From positions 620,001 to 684,000 of the forward strand of contig NZ_JAUSUK010000002.1 in assembly GCF_030813515.1 (NCBI RefSeq): a DNA stretch of 64,000 nucleotides, read 5' to 3'. This document shows, piece by piece, positions 44,878 through 53,448 of the stretch. Each line of letters begins with the position of its first letter. Positions within the stretch are counted from its first letter, which is position 1. Both the position numbers and the translations under genes were made by a program. The notes under the pieces are model-generated. The model saw only the letters and a list, made by a program, of their open reading frames with translations. It had not been told where the DNA came from and did not search any database. Origin of the DNA: Rhodopseudomonas julia. Lineage in GTDB: Bacteria > Pseudomonadota > Alphaproteobacteria > Rhizobiales > Afifellaceae.

Positions 44878-45109
44878 TTCCTTCCTCCGCAGGCATCAGC
44901 CGGATCACGCTCTGCGCGACCATGTGTAATGTAATGCTTAGGGCGATCCAGGACCAGCGAATGGTAGGACTTGGGTCGTGCGCTATTAAAGGCTGGATCA
45001 GCCCGCCGCCGAAGATGACAAGACCGATTGCGTTCACCGTCGACGAGAACAGTTTTACATGCTCGTTGAAGCGCTTCGCCTGAAGCTTCATCTGGGTTTC
45101 TGCGCTCAC
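44870..45109 (-). CDS. small two-helix membrane protein
   Basis: About 79 residues from GTG 45109, which is preceded by AGGGGG at good spacing. Starts further upstream (45166) fall close to the rpsI terminator and are less likely. Two hydrophobic segments are visible (NAIGLVIFGGGLIQPLIA and WSWIALSITLHMVAQSVI) after an amphipathic, basic N-terminal helix (MKLQAKRFNEHVKLFSS). No family recognised. Its stop overlaps the following 45-residue membrane protein gene, so the two are probably co-translated, possibly also with speB downstream. Confidence 0.6.
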   Translation of the reverse strand: MSAETQMKLQAKRFNEHVKLFSSTVNAIGLVIFGGGLIQPLIAHDPSPTIRWSWIALSITLHMVAQSVIRLMPAEEGSV

Positions 45110-45170
45110 CGGTTCGCCCCCTGAACCTGCTCCATCGGTGAATAACAGGCGAGGGGAAGTCTTCACAACA

Positions 45171-45199
45171 AAAAGGGCGGGTCCGAAGACCCGCCCTTT
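45171..45199 (-). terminator. Rho-independent terminator of rplM-rpsI
   Basis: A 12-bp perfect stem (AAAGGGCGGGTC with GACCCGCCCTTT, four-base loop) 25 bases after the rpsI stop. On the minus strand the tetraloop is TTCG and a T run follows. Confidence 0.9.
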
Positions 45200-45223
45200 G
45201 AGAACCCAAAAGAGAAACGCCGA

Positions 45224-45703
45224 TTAGCGCTTGGAGAACTGGAACGAACGACGTGCCTTGGCGCGGCCGTACTTCTTGCGCTCGACCACGCGGGAGTCGC
45301 GGGTGAGGAAGCCGACCTTCTTCAGAATGGCGCGCAGCTCCGGCTCATAATACGTGAGCGCCTTGGAGATGCCGTGACGCAGTGCGCCCGCCTGGCCCGA
45401 CAGGCCGCCGCCGGAGACGGTCGCCATGATGTCGTACTGGCCGTTGCGGTCGGCGACGAGGATCGGCTGCTCGATGATCATCTGCAGCACCGGACGACCG
45501 AAGTAATCCGTGTAGTCCTTGTCGTTGACGGTGATGCGGCCGGAACCCGGCTTCACCCAGACGCGAGCGACGGCGTCCTTGCGCTTGCCGGTGGCATAGG
45601 CGCGGCCGAATTCGTCCAGCTTCTGGACATGGACGGGAGCCTCCGGCTGGGCCGCAGCCTCGGTACCGGCGAGCTCCGAGAGGTCTTGAAGCGTTTCAGC
45701 CAT
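45224..45703 (-). CDS. rpsI: 30S ribosomal protein S9
   Basis: S9 contacts the P-site tRNA through its C-terminal tail. [40 protein letters not shown] and the invariant end [17 protein letters not shown] are all present. The N-terminal extension of about 30 residues (acidic, Glu/Ala-rich) is common in Hyphomicrobiales. Its ATG follows the rplM stop with no spacer (TAAATG), the standard L13-S9 operon. 159 residues. Confidence 0.97.
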   Translation of the reverse strand: MAETLQDLSELAGTEAAAQPEAPVHVQKLDEFGRAYATGKRKDAVARVWVKPGSGRITVNDKDYTDYFGRPVLQMIIEQPILVADRNGQYDIMATVSGGGLSGQAGALRHGISKALTYYEPELRAILKKVGFLTRDSRVVERKKYGRAKARRSFQFSKR

Positions 45704-46168
45704 TTAGAAAACCCTCACATTTTTCTTGGAGAGGGTGGCGACGTCGAGCGTCTCCGGCTGCTGGGCGGCATGGGGATGCTCCGGCCCTGCATAGACCCTC
45801 AGATTCTTCAGCTGCTGGCGCCCGAGCGGGCCGCTCGGAAGCATGCGCTCCACGGCCTTCTCCACGACGCGTTCCGGGAAACGACCTTCGATCAATTTGC
45901 GCGCGGTGCGCTCCTTGATGCCGCCCGGATAACCCGTGTGCCAATAGTACTTCTTCTGGTCGAGCTTCTTGCCGGTGAAAACGACCTTGTCGGCGTTGAT
46001 CACCACGACATTGTCGCCGTCGTCCATATGCGGCGTGTAGCTCGGCTTGTGCTTGCCGCGGAGATGCATCGCGACGATGGTCGCCAGACGACCGACGACC
46101 AGGCCGTCGCCGTCAATGACGATCCACTTCTTCTCGATGTCCGCCGCTTTTGCGGAATAGGTTTTCAT
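45704..46168 (-). CDS. rplM: 50S ribosomal protein L13
   Basis: L13 is an early assembly protein of the 50S subunit. [19 protein letters not shown] at the start, [19 protein letters not shown] in the middle and [20 protein letters not shown] with the [12 protein letters not shown] end are all family signatures. 154 residues. First gene of the rplM-rpsI operon, with a good promoter 88 bases upstream. Confidence 0.97.
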   Translation of the reverse strand: MKTYSAKAADIEKKWIVIDGDGLVVGRLATIVAMHLRGKHKPSYTPHMDDGDNVVVINADKVVFTGKKLDQKKYYWHTGYPGGIKERTARKLIEGRFPERVVEKAVERMLPSGPLGRQQLKNLRVYAGPEHPHAAQQPETLDVATLSKKNVRVF

Positions 46169-46255
46169 CTTCGTCCTCTTTCGGGGAACCTCAGCAATGA
46201 GGTAAGGGCGACCTCAGCCGGCCGGTGAGCCGATGGCTGGCGCCCGATCGCGCGG

Positions 46256-46285
46256 CAGATAGGCGGAGAGGCCCGTCATTGTCAA
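46256..46285 (-). promoter_or_regulatory. sigma70-type promoter for rplM-rpsI
   Basis: On the minus strand TTGACA (46285-46280) and TATCTG (46261-46256) are 18 bases apart, with transcription expected near 46249, giving a leader of about 80 nt. Confidence 0.55.
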
Positions 46286-46329
46286 GCGCTACTGGAGAAA
46301 AAGCCCAAAAATCAGAAGCTTGCGGAGGT

Positions 46330-46343
46330 GGTATTATAATACC
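46330..46343. repeat. 14-bp AT-rich palindrome after thioesterase gene
   Basis: Perfect palindrome GGTATTATAATACC directly after the thioesterase stop. It contains TATAAT on both strands but no -35 at the right distance, so it may be a protein site or a chance feature. Confidence 0.3.
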
Positions 46344-46781
46344 CTAAGTGCGATCCGGAGGAATCGAATAGGTGGCGGTGGCATGTGCGACAAGAGCGTC
46401 GTCGTCGGGTGGGGCGATTGCGATCTCGGTCACGGCAAGTCGTTTGCCGAGCTTCAGAATCCGGCACGTGCCGAGGAGTGCGCCGGGTGACGGCATGCGC
46501 AGGAAATTGATCGAAAGGTTGGTCGTGACGGCGAGCGCGACAGGGCCGATATGGGCGAGAATTGCGGCATAGGCGGCCAGATCGGCGAGCGAAAAAAGTG
46601 TCGGACCGGACACCGTGCCGCCCGGTCTTAGGTGGGCTTCCGACGCGTCGAGGCGCATCACCGCTTCCCCCGGCGCGACTTTGACGACCGTAAAGGCGCG
46701 CCCATGCAGATGGATCTGCGGGAATTCCTTTTCCAGGAAGGCTTCGACCTCCGCTTCGTTCATCACTGGCGCAAAATTCAT
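46344..46781 (-). CDS. PaaI-type hotdog thioesterase
   Basis: 145-residue protein of the PaaI/YdiI hotdog thioesterase family: LHGRAFTVVKVAPGEAVMRL, then RPGGTVSGPTLFSLADLAAY, the helix region carrying the usual catalytic site (Thr/Ser/Asp in GPTLFSLAD), and NLSINFLRMPSPG. It hydrolyses acyl-CoA substrates in the cytosol; which one is unknown. It is divergent from the CoA-binding protein gene, with a 200-base gap. Confidence 0.85.
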   Translation of the reverse strand: MNFAPVMNEAEVEAFLEKEFPQIHLHGRAFTVVKVAPGEAVMRLDASEAHLRPGGTVSGPTLFSLADLAAYAAILAHIGPVALAVTTNLSINFLRMPSPGALLGTCRILKLGKRLAVTEIAIAPPDDDALVAHATATYSIPPDRT

Positions 46782-46984
46782 TCTTCCTCCCCTTCCACGT
46801 CTTCTTTGCAGAAGGAGAGTAGGTCACGACAGCGGGCCTGCGCCAGCGCGGCGAGACATTTGATGGAAGCCAGGCCGAGATCCGGGCGGGACCGGCCCTG
46901 TCGTGCAGGCAAGATCGATCACAGGCTCACCTGGATGGCGAGCCAAGGCTTGCCGTGGCGTTTGCGTAGGCCAGATGAAGAGGC

Positions 46985-47413
46985 ATGAGCCAGCTTTCCT
47001 ATTCCGACGAATTCATCCGCTCCATCCTCAAGGACACAAAGACGATTGCTGTCGTCGGCGCCTCGCCGAAGGCGGTGCGGCCGAGCTACGGCGTCAGTCA
47101 GTTCCTGATCCGTCAGGGCTACGAGATCTATCCGATCAATCCCGGCGAGCCGGACGAGACGATCGAAGGGCGGGAGTTTCTGCCGTCACTCGCCGATGTG
47201 CCAGTGGCGATCGATATGGTCGATGTCTTCCGCCGCTCGGAGGCTGTCTGTGGTGTCGTCGACGAGATCCTGAAACTTCAGCCGCTGCCGAAGGTGATCT
47301 GGATGCAGCTCGGGGTGCGCGACGATGAGGCGGCCGCGCGCGCCGAGGCGGCCGGGATCAAGGTCGTGATGGACCGCTGTCCGAAAATCGAGTGGCCGCG
47401 TTTGCTCGGCTGA
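46985..47413 (+). CDS. CoA-binding protein (YccU type)
   Basis: 142-residue single Rossmann domain: IAVVGASPKAVRPSYGVSQFL, GYEIYPINPGEPDETIEG, and the segment KVIWMQLGVRDDEAAARAEAAG followed by MDRCPKIEW. This is the stand-alone CoA-binding domain found in many bacteria, similar to the CoA-binding part of succinyl-CoA synthetase. No catalytic partner domain is present. It lies upstream of and convergent to a GNAT acetyltransferase gene, which could suggest a link to acyl-CoA sensing, though that is inference. Confidence 0.88.
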   Translation: MSQLSYSDEFIRSILKDTKTIAVVGASPKAVRPSYGVSQFLIRQGYEIYPINPGEPDETIEGREFLPSLADVPVAIDMVDVFRRSEAVCGVVDEILKLQPLPKVIWMQLGVRDDEAAARAEAAGIKVVMDRCPKIEWPRLLG

Positions 47414-47435
47414 GGCTCTTCTCTATGGGGCGCGA

Positions 47436-47918
47436 TCAGCCGCGGTCTTCGGCAAGGTCGAGGAGGGCTGCGCCTTCCGAGCGATAATAGACCTTTGCGA
47501 TCGGCGTCATGCCGACGCGTACGTAGAAGCGCTGCGCCGCCTCGTTGTCGCCCGCCGTCGTCAGGTCGAGCCTGGCCCCGCCTTCCGCCAGAGCAACGCG
47601 AGCGGCTTCTCGCAGCAAAGCCTCGCCGATGCGCCGCCCGCGCGCGGAGGCGGCAACGTAGAGTTCCTTCAACAGCCATGCCGGCAGCATGTGCGGGCCC
47701 GGAAAGACCTCGTAGAGGCAGGCAAGGCCCAGCGCCTCGTCTTCGAAGGCGCCGAGGATGGCGCGGCCGGGCATGGGCTTCAGGGCCGCGAGAAGTCGCG
47801 GCCGCGCCGTCTCGGCGTTGATGGCGGCTCCCCCTTCGTAATGGTGCTGCATTTCCACGAAGAGTGGGAGAAGCGTGTCGGTGTCGGTTTCCTCGGCACG
47901 GCGGATGGTAACGGTCAT
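47436..47918 (-). CDS. GNAT family N-acetyltransferase
   Basis: 160 residues with the GNAT fold: MTVTIRRAEETDTDTLLPLF at the start, the acetyl-CoA loop ASARGRRIGEALLREAARVA (R/Q-x-x-G-x-G/A type) and the NEAAQRFYVRVGM beta-bulge region. Substrate not identifiable. ATG 47918 has GGGAGC eight bases upstream; a longer in-frame reading is not supported. Single gene, convergent with the CoA-binding gene and divergent from metY. Confidence 0.85.
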   Translation of the reverse strand: MTVTIRRAEETDTDTLLPLFVEMQHHYEGGAAINAETARPRLLAALKPMPGRAILGAFEDEALGLACLYEVFPGPHMLPAWLLKELYVAASARGRRIGEALLREAARVALAEGGARLDLTTAGDNEAAQRFYVRVGMTPIAKVYYRSEGAALLDLAEDRG

Positions 47919-48065
47919 CTTTTGCTCCCAAGCCCCGGATTTCGGCTGCCTTAGCAACATTTCCTCTTTGCGGCAGTCTCTCACAGAAAATCCGTCCTTT
48001 GCTCCGCCTGCCGCTTGCCGCTAAATCGGCTGACCGCGATCAACGAGAACGAAACGGGGAAGATC

Positions 48066-49346
48066 ATGTCCGAAGACCGCACGCCCGGCTTTCACACACT
48101 TGCCATTCATGCCGGGGCGCAGCCGGATCCCACCACGCATGCGCGCACGACGCCGATCTACCAGACGACCTCCTATGTCTTCGACGATGCCGAACACGCC
48201 GCCAATCTCTTCGGGTTGAAGGCCTTCGGCAACATCTACACCCGCATCATGAACCCGACGACGGCAGTGCTGGAAGAGCGCGTCGCCGCGCTCGAGGGCG
48301 GCACGGCCGCGCTGGCCGTCGCTTCCGGCCATGCCGCGCAGATGCTCGTCATGCACACCTTGATGCAGCCGGGCGATGAGATCGTCGCGGCGAAGAAGCT
48401 CTACGGCGGCTCCATCAACCAGTTCGGCTTTTCCTTCCAGAATTTCGGCTGGAAGGTGAAATGGGCCGACACCGACAATCTGCAGAGTTTTGAAGAGGCG
48501 ATCACGCCGCGCACGAAGGCGATCTTCATCGAATCGATCGCCAATCCGGGCGGCGTCGTCACCGATATCGAGGCGATCTCGGCGATCGCCAAACGGGCCG
48601 GCGTGCCGCTCGTCGTCGACAACACGCTGGCGAGCCCGTATCTCTGCCGGCCGATCGAACACGGCGCCGACATCGTCGTGCATTCGCTGACGAAGTTCAT
48701 GGGCGGCCACGGCAATTCGATGGGCGGCGTGATCGTCGATGCCGGCACCTTCAACTGGTCGCGCGAAGGGCGCTACCCGATGCTGTCGGAGCCGCGGCCG
48801 GAATATCACGGCCTCGTCCTGCACGAGACGTTCGGCAATTTCGCCTTCGCCATCGCCTGCCGCGTGCTCGGCCTGAGAGACCTTGGACCGGCGCTGTCGC
48901 CCTTCAATGCCTTCCTGATTTTGACCGGCATCGAGACGCTGCCGCTCAGGATGCAGCGCCATTGCGACAACGCGCTCAAGGTGGCGGAATGGCTTTCGGG
49001 TCGGCCGGAGGTGTCCTGGGTCTCCTATGCCGGCCTGCCGGGCGACCGCTATCACAATCTGCAGAAGAAATACGCGCCGAAAGGGGCGGGTGCCGTGCTC
49101 ACCTTCGGGCTCGAAGGCGGTTACGATGCGGGCGTGAAGCTCGTCGAAAGCGTGAAGCTCTTCTCGCATCTCGCCAATATCGGCGATACGCGCTCGCTCA
49201 TCATCCATCCGGCCTCGACGACGCACAGCCAGCTCACCGAAGAACAGCTTCGCGCGGCGGGCGCCGGCTCCGATACGGTGCGCCTGTCGATCGGGATCGA
49301 GGATGTCGAAGATATCATCGCCGACCTTGAGCAGGGGTTGAAGTAG
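48066..49346 (+). CDS. metY: O-acetylhomoserine sulfhydrylase-type enzyme MetY
   Basis: 426-residue PLP enzyme of the Cys/Met metabolism family. The PLP lysine is K210 in HSLTKFMGGHG, with YTRIMNPTTAVLEERVAALEGG and the YGGSINQF and ETLPLRMQRHC segments typical of O-acetylhomoserine aminocarboxypropyltransferase. It makes homocysteine from O-acetylhomoserine and sulfide in methionine synthesis. ATG 48066 is preceded by CGGGGAAG. Upstream bases show GCTAAA but no full SAM-II riboswitch pattern. Convergent with ndk across a bidirectional-type hairpin. Confidence 0.93.
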   Translation: MSEDRTPGFHTLAIHAGAQPDPTTHARTTPIYQTTSYVFDDAEHAANLFGLKAFGNIYTRIMNPTTAVLEERVAALEGGTAALAVASGHAAQMLVMHTLMQPGDEIVAAKKLYGGSINQFGFSFQNFGWKVKWADTDNLQSFEEAITPRTKAIFIESIANPGGVVTDIEAISAIAKRAGVPLVVDNTLASPYLCRPIEHGADIVVHSLTKFMGGHGNSMGGVIVDAGTFNWSREGRYPMLSEPRPEYHGLVLHETFGNFAFAIACRVLGLRDLGPALSPFNAFLILTGIETLPLRMQRHCDNALKVAEWLSGRPEVSWVSYAGLPGDRYHNLQKKYAPKGAGAVLTFGLEGGYDAGVKLVESVKLFSHLANIGDTRSLIIHPASTTHSQLTEEQLRAAGAGSDTVRLSIGIEDVEDIIADLEQGLK

Positions 49347-49375
49347 AGCCTCCAAGCTCTTCTTCGTAGAATCAA

Positions 49376-49403
49376 AAAGGGCGAGGCCGCGGCCTCGCCC
49401 TTT
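49376..49403. terminator. hairpin between convergent metY and ndk
   Basis: A perfect 28-base palindrome (AAAGGGCGAGGCCG with its complement) at the shared 3' ends. On the minus strand it is followed by TTTTTGATT, so it most clearly terminates ndk; the plus-strand T run (TTT) is short. Confidence 0.8.
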
Positions 49404-49427
49404 GCATGTCTGGAGAGCCGTCTGGCG

Positions 49428-49850
49428 TCAGCCGACGATCTCGTTGCCGGCGAAGAACTGGGCGATCTCGACGGCGGCCGTCTCCGGCGCGTCGGAGCCG
49501 TGCACGGAATTCTCGCCGACCGATTGCGCATGCGCCTTGCGGATGGTGCCTTCGGCGGCGTTCTCCGGATTGGTGGCGCCCATGACCTCACGGTATTTGG
49601 CGATCGCGCCTTCGCCTTCCAGAACCTGGACGACGACCGGGCCCGAAATCATGAAGTCGACGAGCTCGCCGAAGAACGGGCGTTCCTTGTGCACGGCGTA
49701 GAAGGTCTCCGCCTGCTCGCGGGTCATCTTCACGCGCTTCTGAGCGACGATCCTGAGGCCGGCAGCCTCGATCATGGCGTTGATCGCGCCGGTGAGGTTG
49801 CGGGCGGTGGCATCGGGTTTGATGATCGAAAAGGTGCGTTCTAGCGCCAT
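49428..49850 (-). CDS. ndk: nucleoside diphosphate kinase
   Basis: 140 residues, complete family pattern: [18 protein letters not shown], the [14 protein letters not shown] segment, [19 protein letters not shown], and the phospho-histidine H117 in [12 protein letters not shown]. Balances NDP/NTP pools. Stands alone on the minus strand between metY and oxyR. Confidence 0.97.
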   Translation of the reverse strand: MALERTFSIIKPDATARNLTGAINAMIEAAGLRIVAQKRVKMTREQAETFYAVHKERPFFGELVDFMISGPVVVQVLEGEGAIAKYREVMGATNPENAAEGTIRKAHAQSVGENSVHGSDAPETAAVEIAQFFAGNEIVG

Positions 49851-49919
49851 CGGTGCATGTCCTTGCGGGGTTCGAAAAGGAGAAAGGAAGCGGCTCTATA
49901 GCCTTGCCGCGCGCTCCGC

Positions 49920-50837
49920 TCAACCGGTGGCCGAAACGGGGCTTTCGCTCAAGCCGGCATGCCATCCGGCAATCTGTGCCGCAAGGTCGCGAAACTGTGC
50001 CGCGCCCGGATGGCTCGCACGCCAGGCCAGCCCGATCTGACGCTTGGGTGCCGGCTCGGCAAAGGGAAGAAGGCGAACGCGGCGGCTCTCAAGCCCGTTC
50101 GAGGACGTGAAGAGGGCCGGCAACAGCGAAACGCCGCCGCCCGTTTCGACGAGCTCGATGATGGTGGTGAGGTTGGTGACGCTAAGCTGCTCGGTATCCG
50201 GCGGAATGCGGCAGAAGGAGAGGATCTGGTCGCGCAGGCAATGACCTTCCTCGAGCAGGATCATCTCCACATCTTCGAGCGCGGCCATGTCGGCGCTTTG
50301 CTTGCGCCCGAGAGGGCTGTCGGCGGCGACGGCGAGATAGAAGGGATCGTTGAAGAGGGGCGCCGCTTCGAGCCGCGGCTCACCGGTCGGAAGGCTGATG
50401 ATGACGCAGTCGAGCCGGTCGGCGAGAAGCTCGCGCATCAAGGTTTCGGTGATCGTCTCGCGCAGGCGGAGTTTCAGCTCCGGCAGGTTGTCTTTCATGA
50501 AGGGGAGAAGGCGCGGCAGAAGATACGGTCCGACCGAGGGGATGATGCCGAGGCGCATTTCGCCCGACAGCGGACCGCGGTAGCGTTCAGACAGGCCTTC
50601 GATGGCGCGCACCTCTGCGAGGACCGAAGCGGCACGCTCCACGACCTCTTTCCCGAAGCCCGTCAGGCGCGCGCCAGAGGACAATCTCTCGACGAGATCG
50701 AGGCCGAGTTGCTCTTCGAGCTCGCGGATCTGTGCCGACAGGGCCGGCTGCGTGACGCCGACGCGTCCGGCGGCCCGGCCGAAGTGCTCAGTCTCTGAAA
50801 GTGCTTGCAGGTAGCGCAATTGGCGAAGGGTGATCAT
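49920..50837 (-). CDS. oxyR: hydrogen peroxide-sensing LysR regulator OxyR
   Basis: 305-residue LysR regulator. The helix-turn-helix is at residues 1-60 (LRYLQALSETEHFGRAA, QPALSAQIRELEEQLG). The redox pair that defines OxyR is in EEGHCLRDQILSFCR, Cys200 and Cys209, matching E. coli C199/C208. Oxidation by peroxide is expected to activate catalase and peroxidase genes. No catalase gene is next to it. A GATAG-N7-TAATC site starts two bases before the start codon, suggesting autoregulation, and no ribosome site is visible there. Confidence 0.92.
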   Translation of the reverse strand: MITLRQLRYLQALSETEHFGRAAGRVGVTQPALSAQIRELEEQLGLDLVERLSSGARLTGFGKEVVERAASVLAEVRAIEGLSERYRGPLSGEMRLGIIPSVGPYLLPRLLPFMKDNLPELKLRLRETITETLMRELLADRLDCVIISLPTGEPRLEAAPLFNDPFYLAVAADSPLGRKQSADMAALEDVEMILLEEGHCLRDQILSFCRIPPDTEQLSVTNLTTIIELVETGGGVSLLPALFTSSNGLESRRVRLLPFAEPAPKRQIGLAWRASHPGAAQFRDLAAQIAGWHAGLSESPVSATG

Positions 50838-50838
50838 C

Positions 50839-50855
50839 GATAGGGAAATCTAATC
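50839..50855. promoter_or_regulatory. OxyR-like binding site at oxyR start
   Basis: GATAG-N7-TAATC resembles the OxyR half-site pattern GATAG-N7-CTATC, with outer GAT/ATC symmetry. It overlaps the expected oxyR ribosome-binding region. Confidence 0.4.
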
Positions 50856-50923
50856 GGCGTTGTTTGGATTAAGCATTGGACATTATGACGATCCGGGTTC
50901 ATAAGAACAGTTAAAATCTGCAA

Positions 50924-51063
50924 GCTCCAGGAAGGCGAACCAGGCTAAGACCCGAATGCCTGATCGATCGATGGAGCAGGCCGAAGATTTCAGCCGAATA
51001 AGGCTCTTCACGCCCCCCGAAGAGCCCTTGGCCGCGGAGAGCAATCTCCGCGGCCTTCTTTTT
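50924..51063 (+). ncRNA. candidate OxyR-divergent small RNA
   Basis: The 224-base gap between oxyR and the AbrB-family gene has no plausible plus-strand gene, yet it ends with a strong plus-strand terminator. Upstream lies a -10-like TAAAAT (50912-50917). The transcript, about 140 nt, would contain a stem GGCTCTTC/GAAGAGCC (51002-51009 with 51019-51026) and the terminator hairpin. The layout, divergent from oxyR, resembles OxyS of E. coli, but no sequence similarity is claimed. The start site is a guess. Confidence 0.45.
51030..51063 (+). terminator. strong Rho-independent terminator (plus strand)
   Basis: An 11-bp perfect stem (GGCCGCGGAGA with TCTCCGCGGCC, loop GCAA) followed by TTCTTTTT. 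No plus-strand gene precedes it, so it probably ends a non-coding transcript. On the minus strand no T run follows the hairpin, so it does not look like the AbrB-family gene's own terminator. Confidence 0.85.
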
Positions 51064-52177
51064 AGGCTACAGGCGGTGCCGTCTTTCCCCGTTTGTCGAT
51101 GCGCTCGGCGATCAGGCGCGCGAGACTTGGGCCGACCAGCAAGACCGCGATGAAGCGGGCGATCTGCATGGCCATGACGAAGGGCATATCGACGTCGGTC
51201 GAGGCCGCGATGATGGCGACGGAATCGGCGCCGCCCGGGCTGGTGGCGAGATAGGCCGTGAGAGGGTCGATGCCTGTTGCCAGCGACAAGACAAAGGCGA
51301 AGAGCCCGCAGATGACGATCAGCGCGACGATCGCTGTGATCAGCCAGGGAAGGGCGCGCAGGGCGTAGAGCAGAAGAGGCCGCGTAAAGCGCAGGCCGAT
51401 CCCCCATCCGACGAGAAAATAGCTGATGGCGAGAAGCCAGGGTGGCAGCTCGATCTGAAGGAGGCCGAAATCCTGCAGGAGGACACCGAAGAGCATCGAC
51501 AGGATGAGGCCGCCCGCCGGGATGTTGAAGGCGAGCGCGAGGCCGGCGCTGACGACAGCCAAGGCGAGGGTTTCGCCAAAAGCCAGCCAATGGATTGCTG
51601 GAAACCAGACTTTTCCCGCAAGCGCGGCCTCAGCCGCCTGCGGCACCCAGATTTCCGCCACCAGAGACGCGACGACGACGACGCAGACGACCCGCAGATA
51701 TTGCATGAAGGCGACGAGGCGGGAGTCGGCGCCATAGGCATCCGCCATCAGCACCATGGCTGTCGCGGCTCCTGGAAATGCGCCCCAGATCGCCGTGGTG
51801 CCGGGAAGGATCCTGAACCATGTAAGTGCTGCACCGAGCGCGACGCTTGCGCCAACCACCGCAATGAGCGTCACCAGAAAGACCGGCCAATTGAAGAGCA
51901 TCTCGCGCAAAAGCGGCGGCGTGATGCTGGTGGCGATCAGACATCCGATGGCGCCTTGCGCGAGATAGAAGGCGGTGCGCGGGACGTTGAGATTGGCCCC
52001 CGCCGCCGCCAGGAAAATGGCGCCCGCCATCGCCCCCATCAAAACGCCGGCGGCAAGATCAAGGCTCTCCAGGCCGGCCGCGAAGACGAGAGAGAGGACG
52101 AGGAGCGCCAGCCATTGAGCCGAGGGCGGCCACCCCGCGAGGTGGAGAAATCGGGACTGACTGGAGCGCTCTGGCAT
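51062..52177 (-). CDS. AbrB family (PF05145-type) membrane protein
   Basis: 371 residues from ATG 52177, with about ten hydrophobic helices arranged as two similar halves, each carrying a GA-rich segment (WGAFPGAATAMVLMADAYGAD and YLATSPGGADSVAIIAA). This is the pattern of the membrane family that databases call AbrB and sometimes mislabel as transcription regulator or ammonia monooxygenase; transport is likely but the substrate is unknown. A longer in-frame reading starts upstream but is polar and unlike the family. The gene converges on the candidate sRNA terminator. Confidence 0.8.
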   Translation of the reverse strand: MPERSSQSRFLHLAGWPPSAQWLALLVLSLVFAAGLESLDLAAGVLMGAMAGAIFLAAAGANLNVPRTAFYLAQGAIGCLIATSITPPLLREMLFNWPVFLVTLIAVVGASVALGAALTWFRILPGTTAIWGAFPGAATAMVLMADAYGADSRLVAFMQYLRVVCVVVVASLVAEIWVPQAAEAALAGKVWFPAIHWLAFGETLALAVVSAGLALAFNIPAGGLILSMLFGVLLQDFGLLQIELPPWLLAISYFLVGWGIGLRFTRPLLLYALRALPWLITAIVALIVICGLFAFVLSLATGIDPLTAYLATSPGGADSVAIIAASTDVDMPFVMAMQIARFIAVLLVGPSLARLIAERIDKRGKTAPPVA

Positions 52178-52339
52178 GAAGGGTCCGGCCTTGGCAGCGC
52201 CTGGAGGGGAAGGCGCGAAAGGGGAAGCGGCGGGGTCGTATGCTTCTGAATAGAGTGGGGTATTGCGGGCTATTTCAAGACCCGCGGGTTTCTTTGGTGT
52301 CGATCGCGCATGCAAGGAGCCTCGGCGAGGCTTGTGCGC

Positions 52340-53407
52340 TCAGCCGTCCAGGTCGCGGACGAGATCGGCGATCAAATCGGCGGCCGGAAGAGCCCGGGCA
52401 AGCGGGGCGCCCTGGCCGGCCCAATATGCGCCGAAGCTTGTGTCTCCGGCCGCTTTCGCGGCAGCATTGAGCGCCTTTCCGGCGTCGTAGGCGATCGGAT
52501 AATCTGGGATCTCTTCCGGAGCGATGGTCTCGCCAAGCCTTGTGAAAGCGTTGGCCATGGAGCGCGCGGGGCGACCCGAAATGGCACGCGTCATGACGGT
52601 GTGATGGGATTTGTCGCTCAGAAGCGCTGCCCGATAGGCGGCGTCGGCAGATGATTCCGGACAGGCGATGAAGGCGGTTCCAAGCTGTGCCGCCGCGGCA
52701 CCCAGTGCCAAGACCGCGCGGATGCCCGCACTGTCCATGATGCCGCCGGCCGCGACGATGGGAACATCGAGCGCGTCGACAAGCTGGCGCGTGAGGACGG
52801 AGGTCGGCAGGCATTCGTCTTCGCCGTCCGCATCGAAGATGCCGCGATGACCGCCCGCCTCGTAGCCCTGGGCCACGATCACGTCGATGCCGGCCGCCAC
52901 CGCGGATTGTGCCTCCGGCAGGCAGGTAGCTGAGGAGAAGAGCAGAATACCTGCGTCTTTCAGTGCGGTGATGAATTGCGCCGGGGGCAGGCCGAAATGA
53001 AAGCTGACGACAGCCGGCCGCTCCTCCACGAGCATGGCGAGGAGGTCGGGATTTGCGGCAAAGCTCGGATAGACCGCGCGCAGCGCCCGCGGCGGTTCGG
53101 CGCCGAAGCGGTGGAATTCTCGCCTCAGACGATCGACCCAGCCGCTTTCGCGTGCTGGATCGGCACGCGCGGGCCGATGGCAGAAGACGTTGACATTGAA
53201 GGAAGCGCCGGTGGCGGCGCGCGTTTCGCCGATCATCTGCTGGGCGGTTTCCCGGTCGGCGGCGCCGATGCCGAGCGAGCCGAGGCCGCCGGCATTCGAG
53301 ACGGCAGCCGCCATAGCGGGCGTGGAAACACCCGCCATCGGCGCCTGAATGATCGGCCATCTGAGGCCGAGCTGATCTTTCAGGCGAGGGTCGGTGACGT
53401 GCGGCAT
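52340..53407 (-). CDS. nitronate monooxygenase-like FMN enzyme
   Basis: 355 residues of the 2-nitropropane dioxygenase/nitronate monooxygenase family: [27 protein letters not shown] at the start (quoted in parts), [15 protein letters not shown] with the conserved His, and [27 protein letters not shown] ending the TIM-barrel FMN site. It oxidises nitroalkane anions; some relatives act as enoyl reductases. ATG 53407 is preferred; a TTG at 53446, right after the BLUF gene stop, is possible and would couple it to that gene. Confidence 0.85.
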   Translation of the reverse strand: MPHVTDPRLKDQLGLRWPIIQAPMAGVSTPAMAAAVSNAGGLGSLGIGAADRETAQQMIGETRAATGASFNVNVFCHRPARADPARESGWVDRLRREFHRFGAEPPRALRAVYPSFAANPDLLAMLVEERPAVVSFHFGLPPAQFITALKDAGILLFSSATCLPEAQSAVAAGIDVIVAQGYEAGGHRGIFDADGEDECLPTSVLTRQLVDALDVPIVAAGGIMDSAGIRAVLALGAAAAQLGTAFIACPESSADAAYRAALLSDKSHHTVMTRAISGRPARSMANAFTRLGETIAPEEIPDYPIAYDAGKALNAAAKAAGDTSFGAYWAGQGAPLARALPAADLIADLVRDLDG

Positions 53408-53448
53408 GGATAGCAGGGTTGTTCGTCTTTTCTCGAAGTCCGGCAATC

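Noticed and set aside
47985-48065. Possible SAM-II riboswitch upstream of metY
   Set aside because: GCTAAA is present near 48020, but the pseudoknot pairings and spacing to the start do not fit the SAM-II pattern I know. A covariance-model search would settle it.
48021-49355. 444-codon open frame opposite metY
   Set aside because: Same reasoning: composition of a shadow frame, and metY has its full PLP-binding sequence.
50956-51153. 65-codon plus-strand open frame in the oxyR gap
   Set aside because: It runs straight through the strong terminator and into the AbrB-family gene on the other strand, so it is unlikely to be translated.
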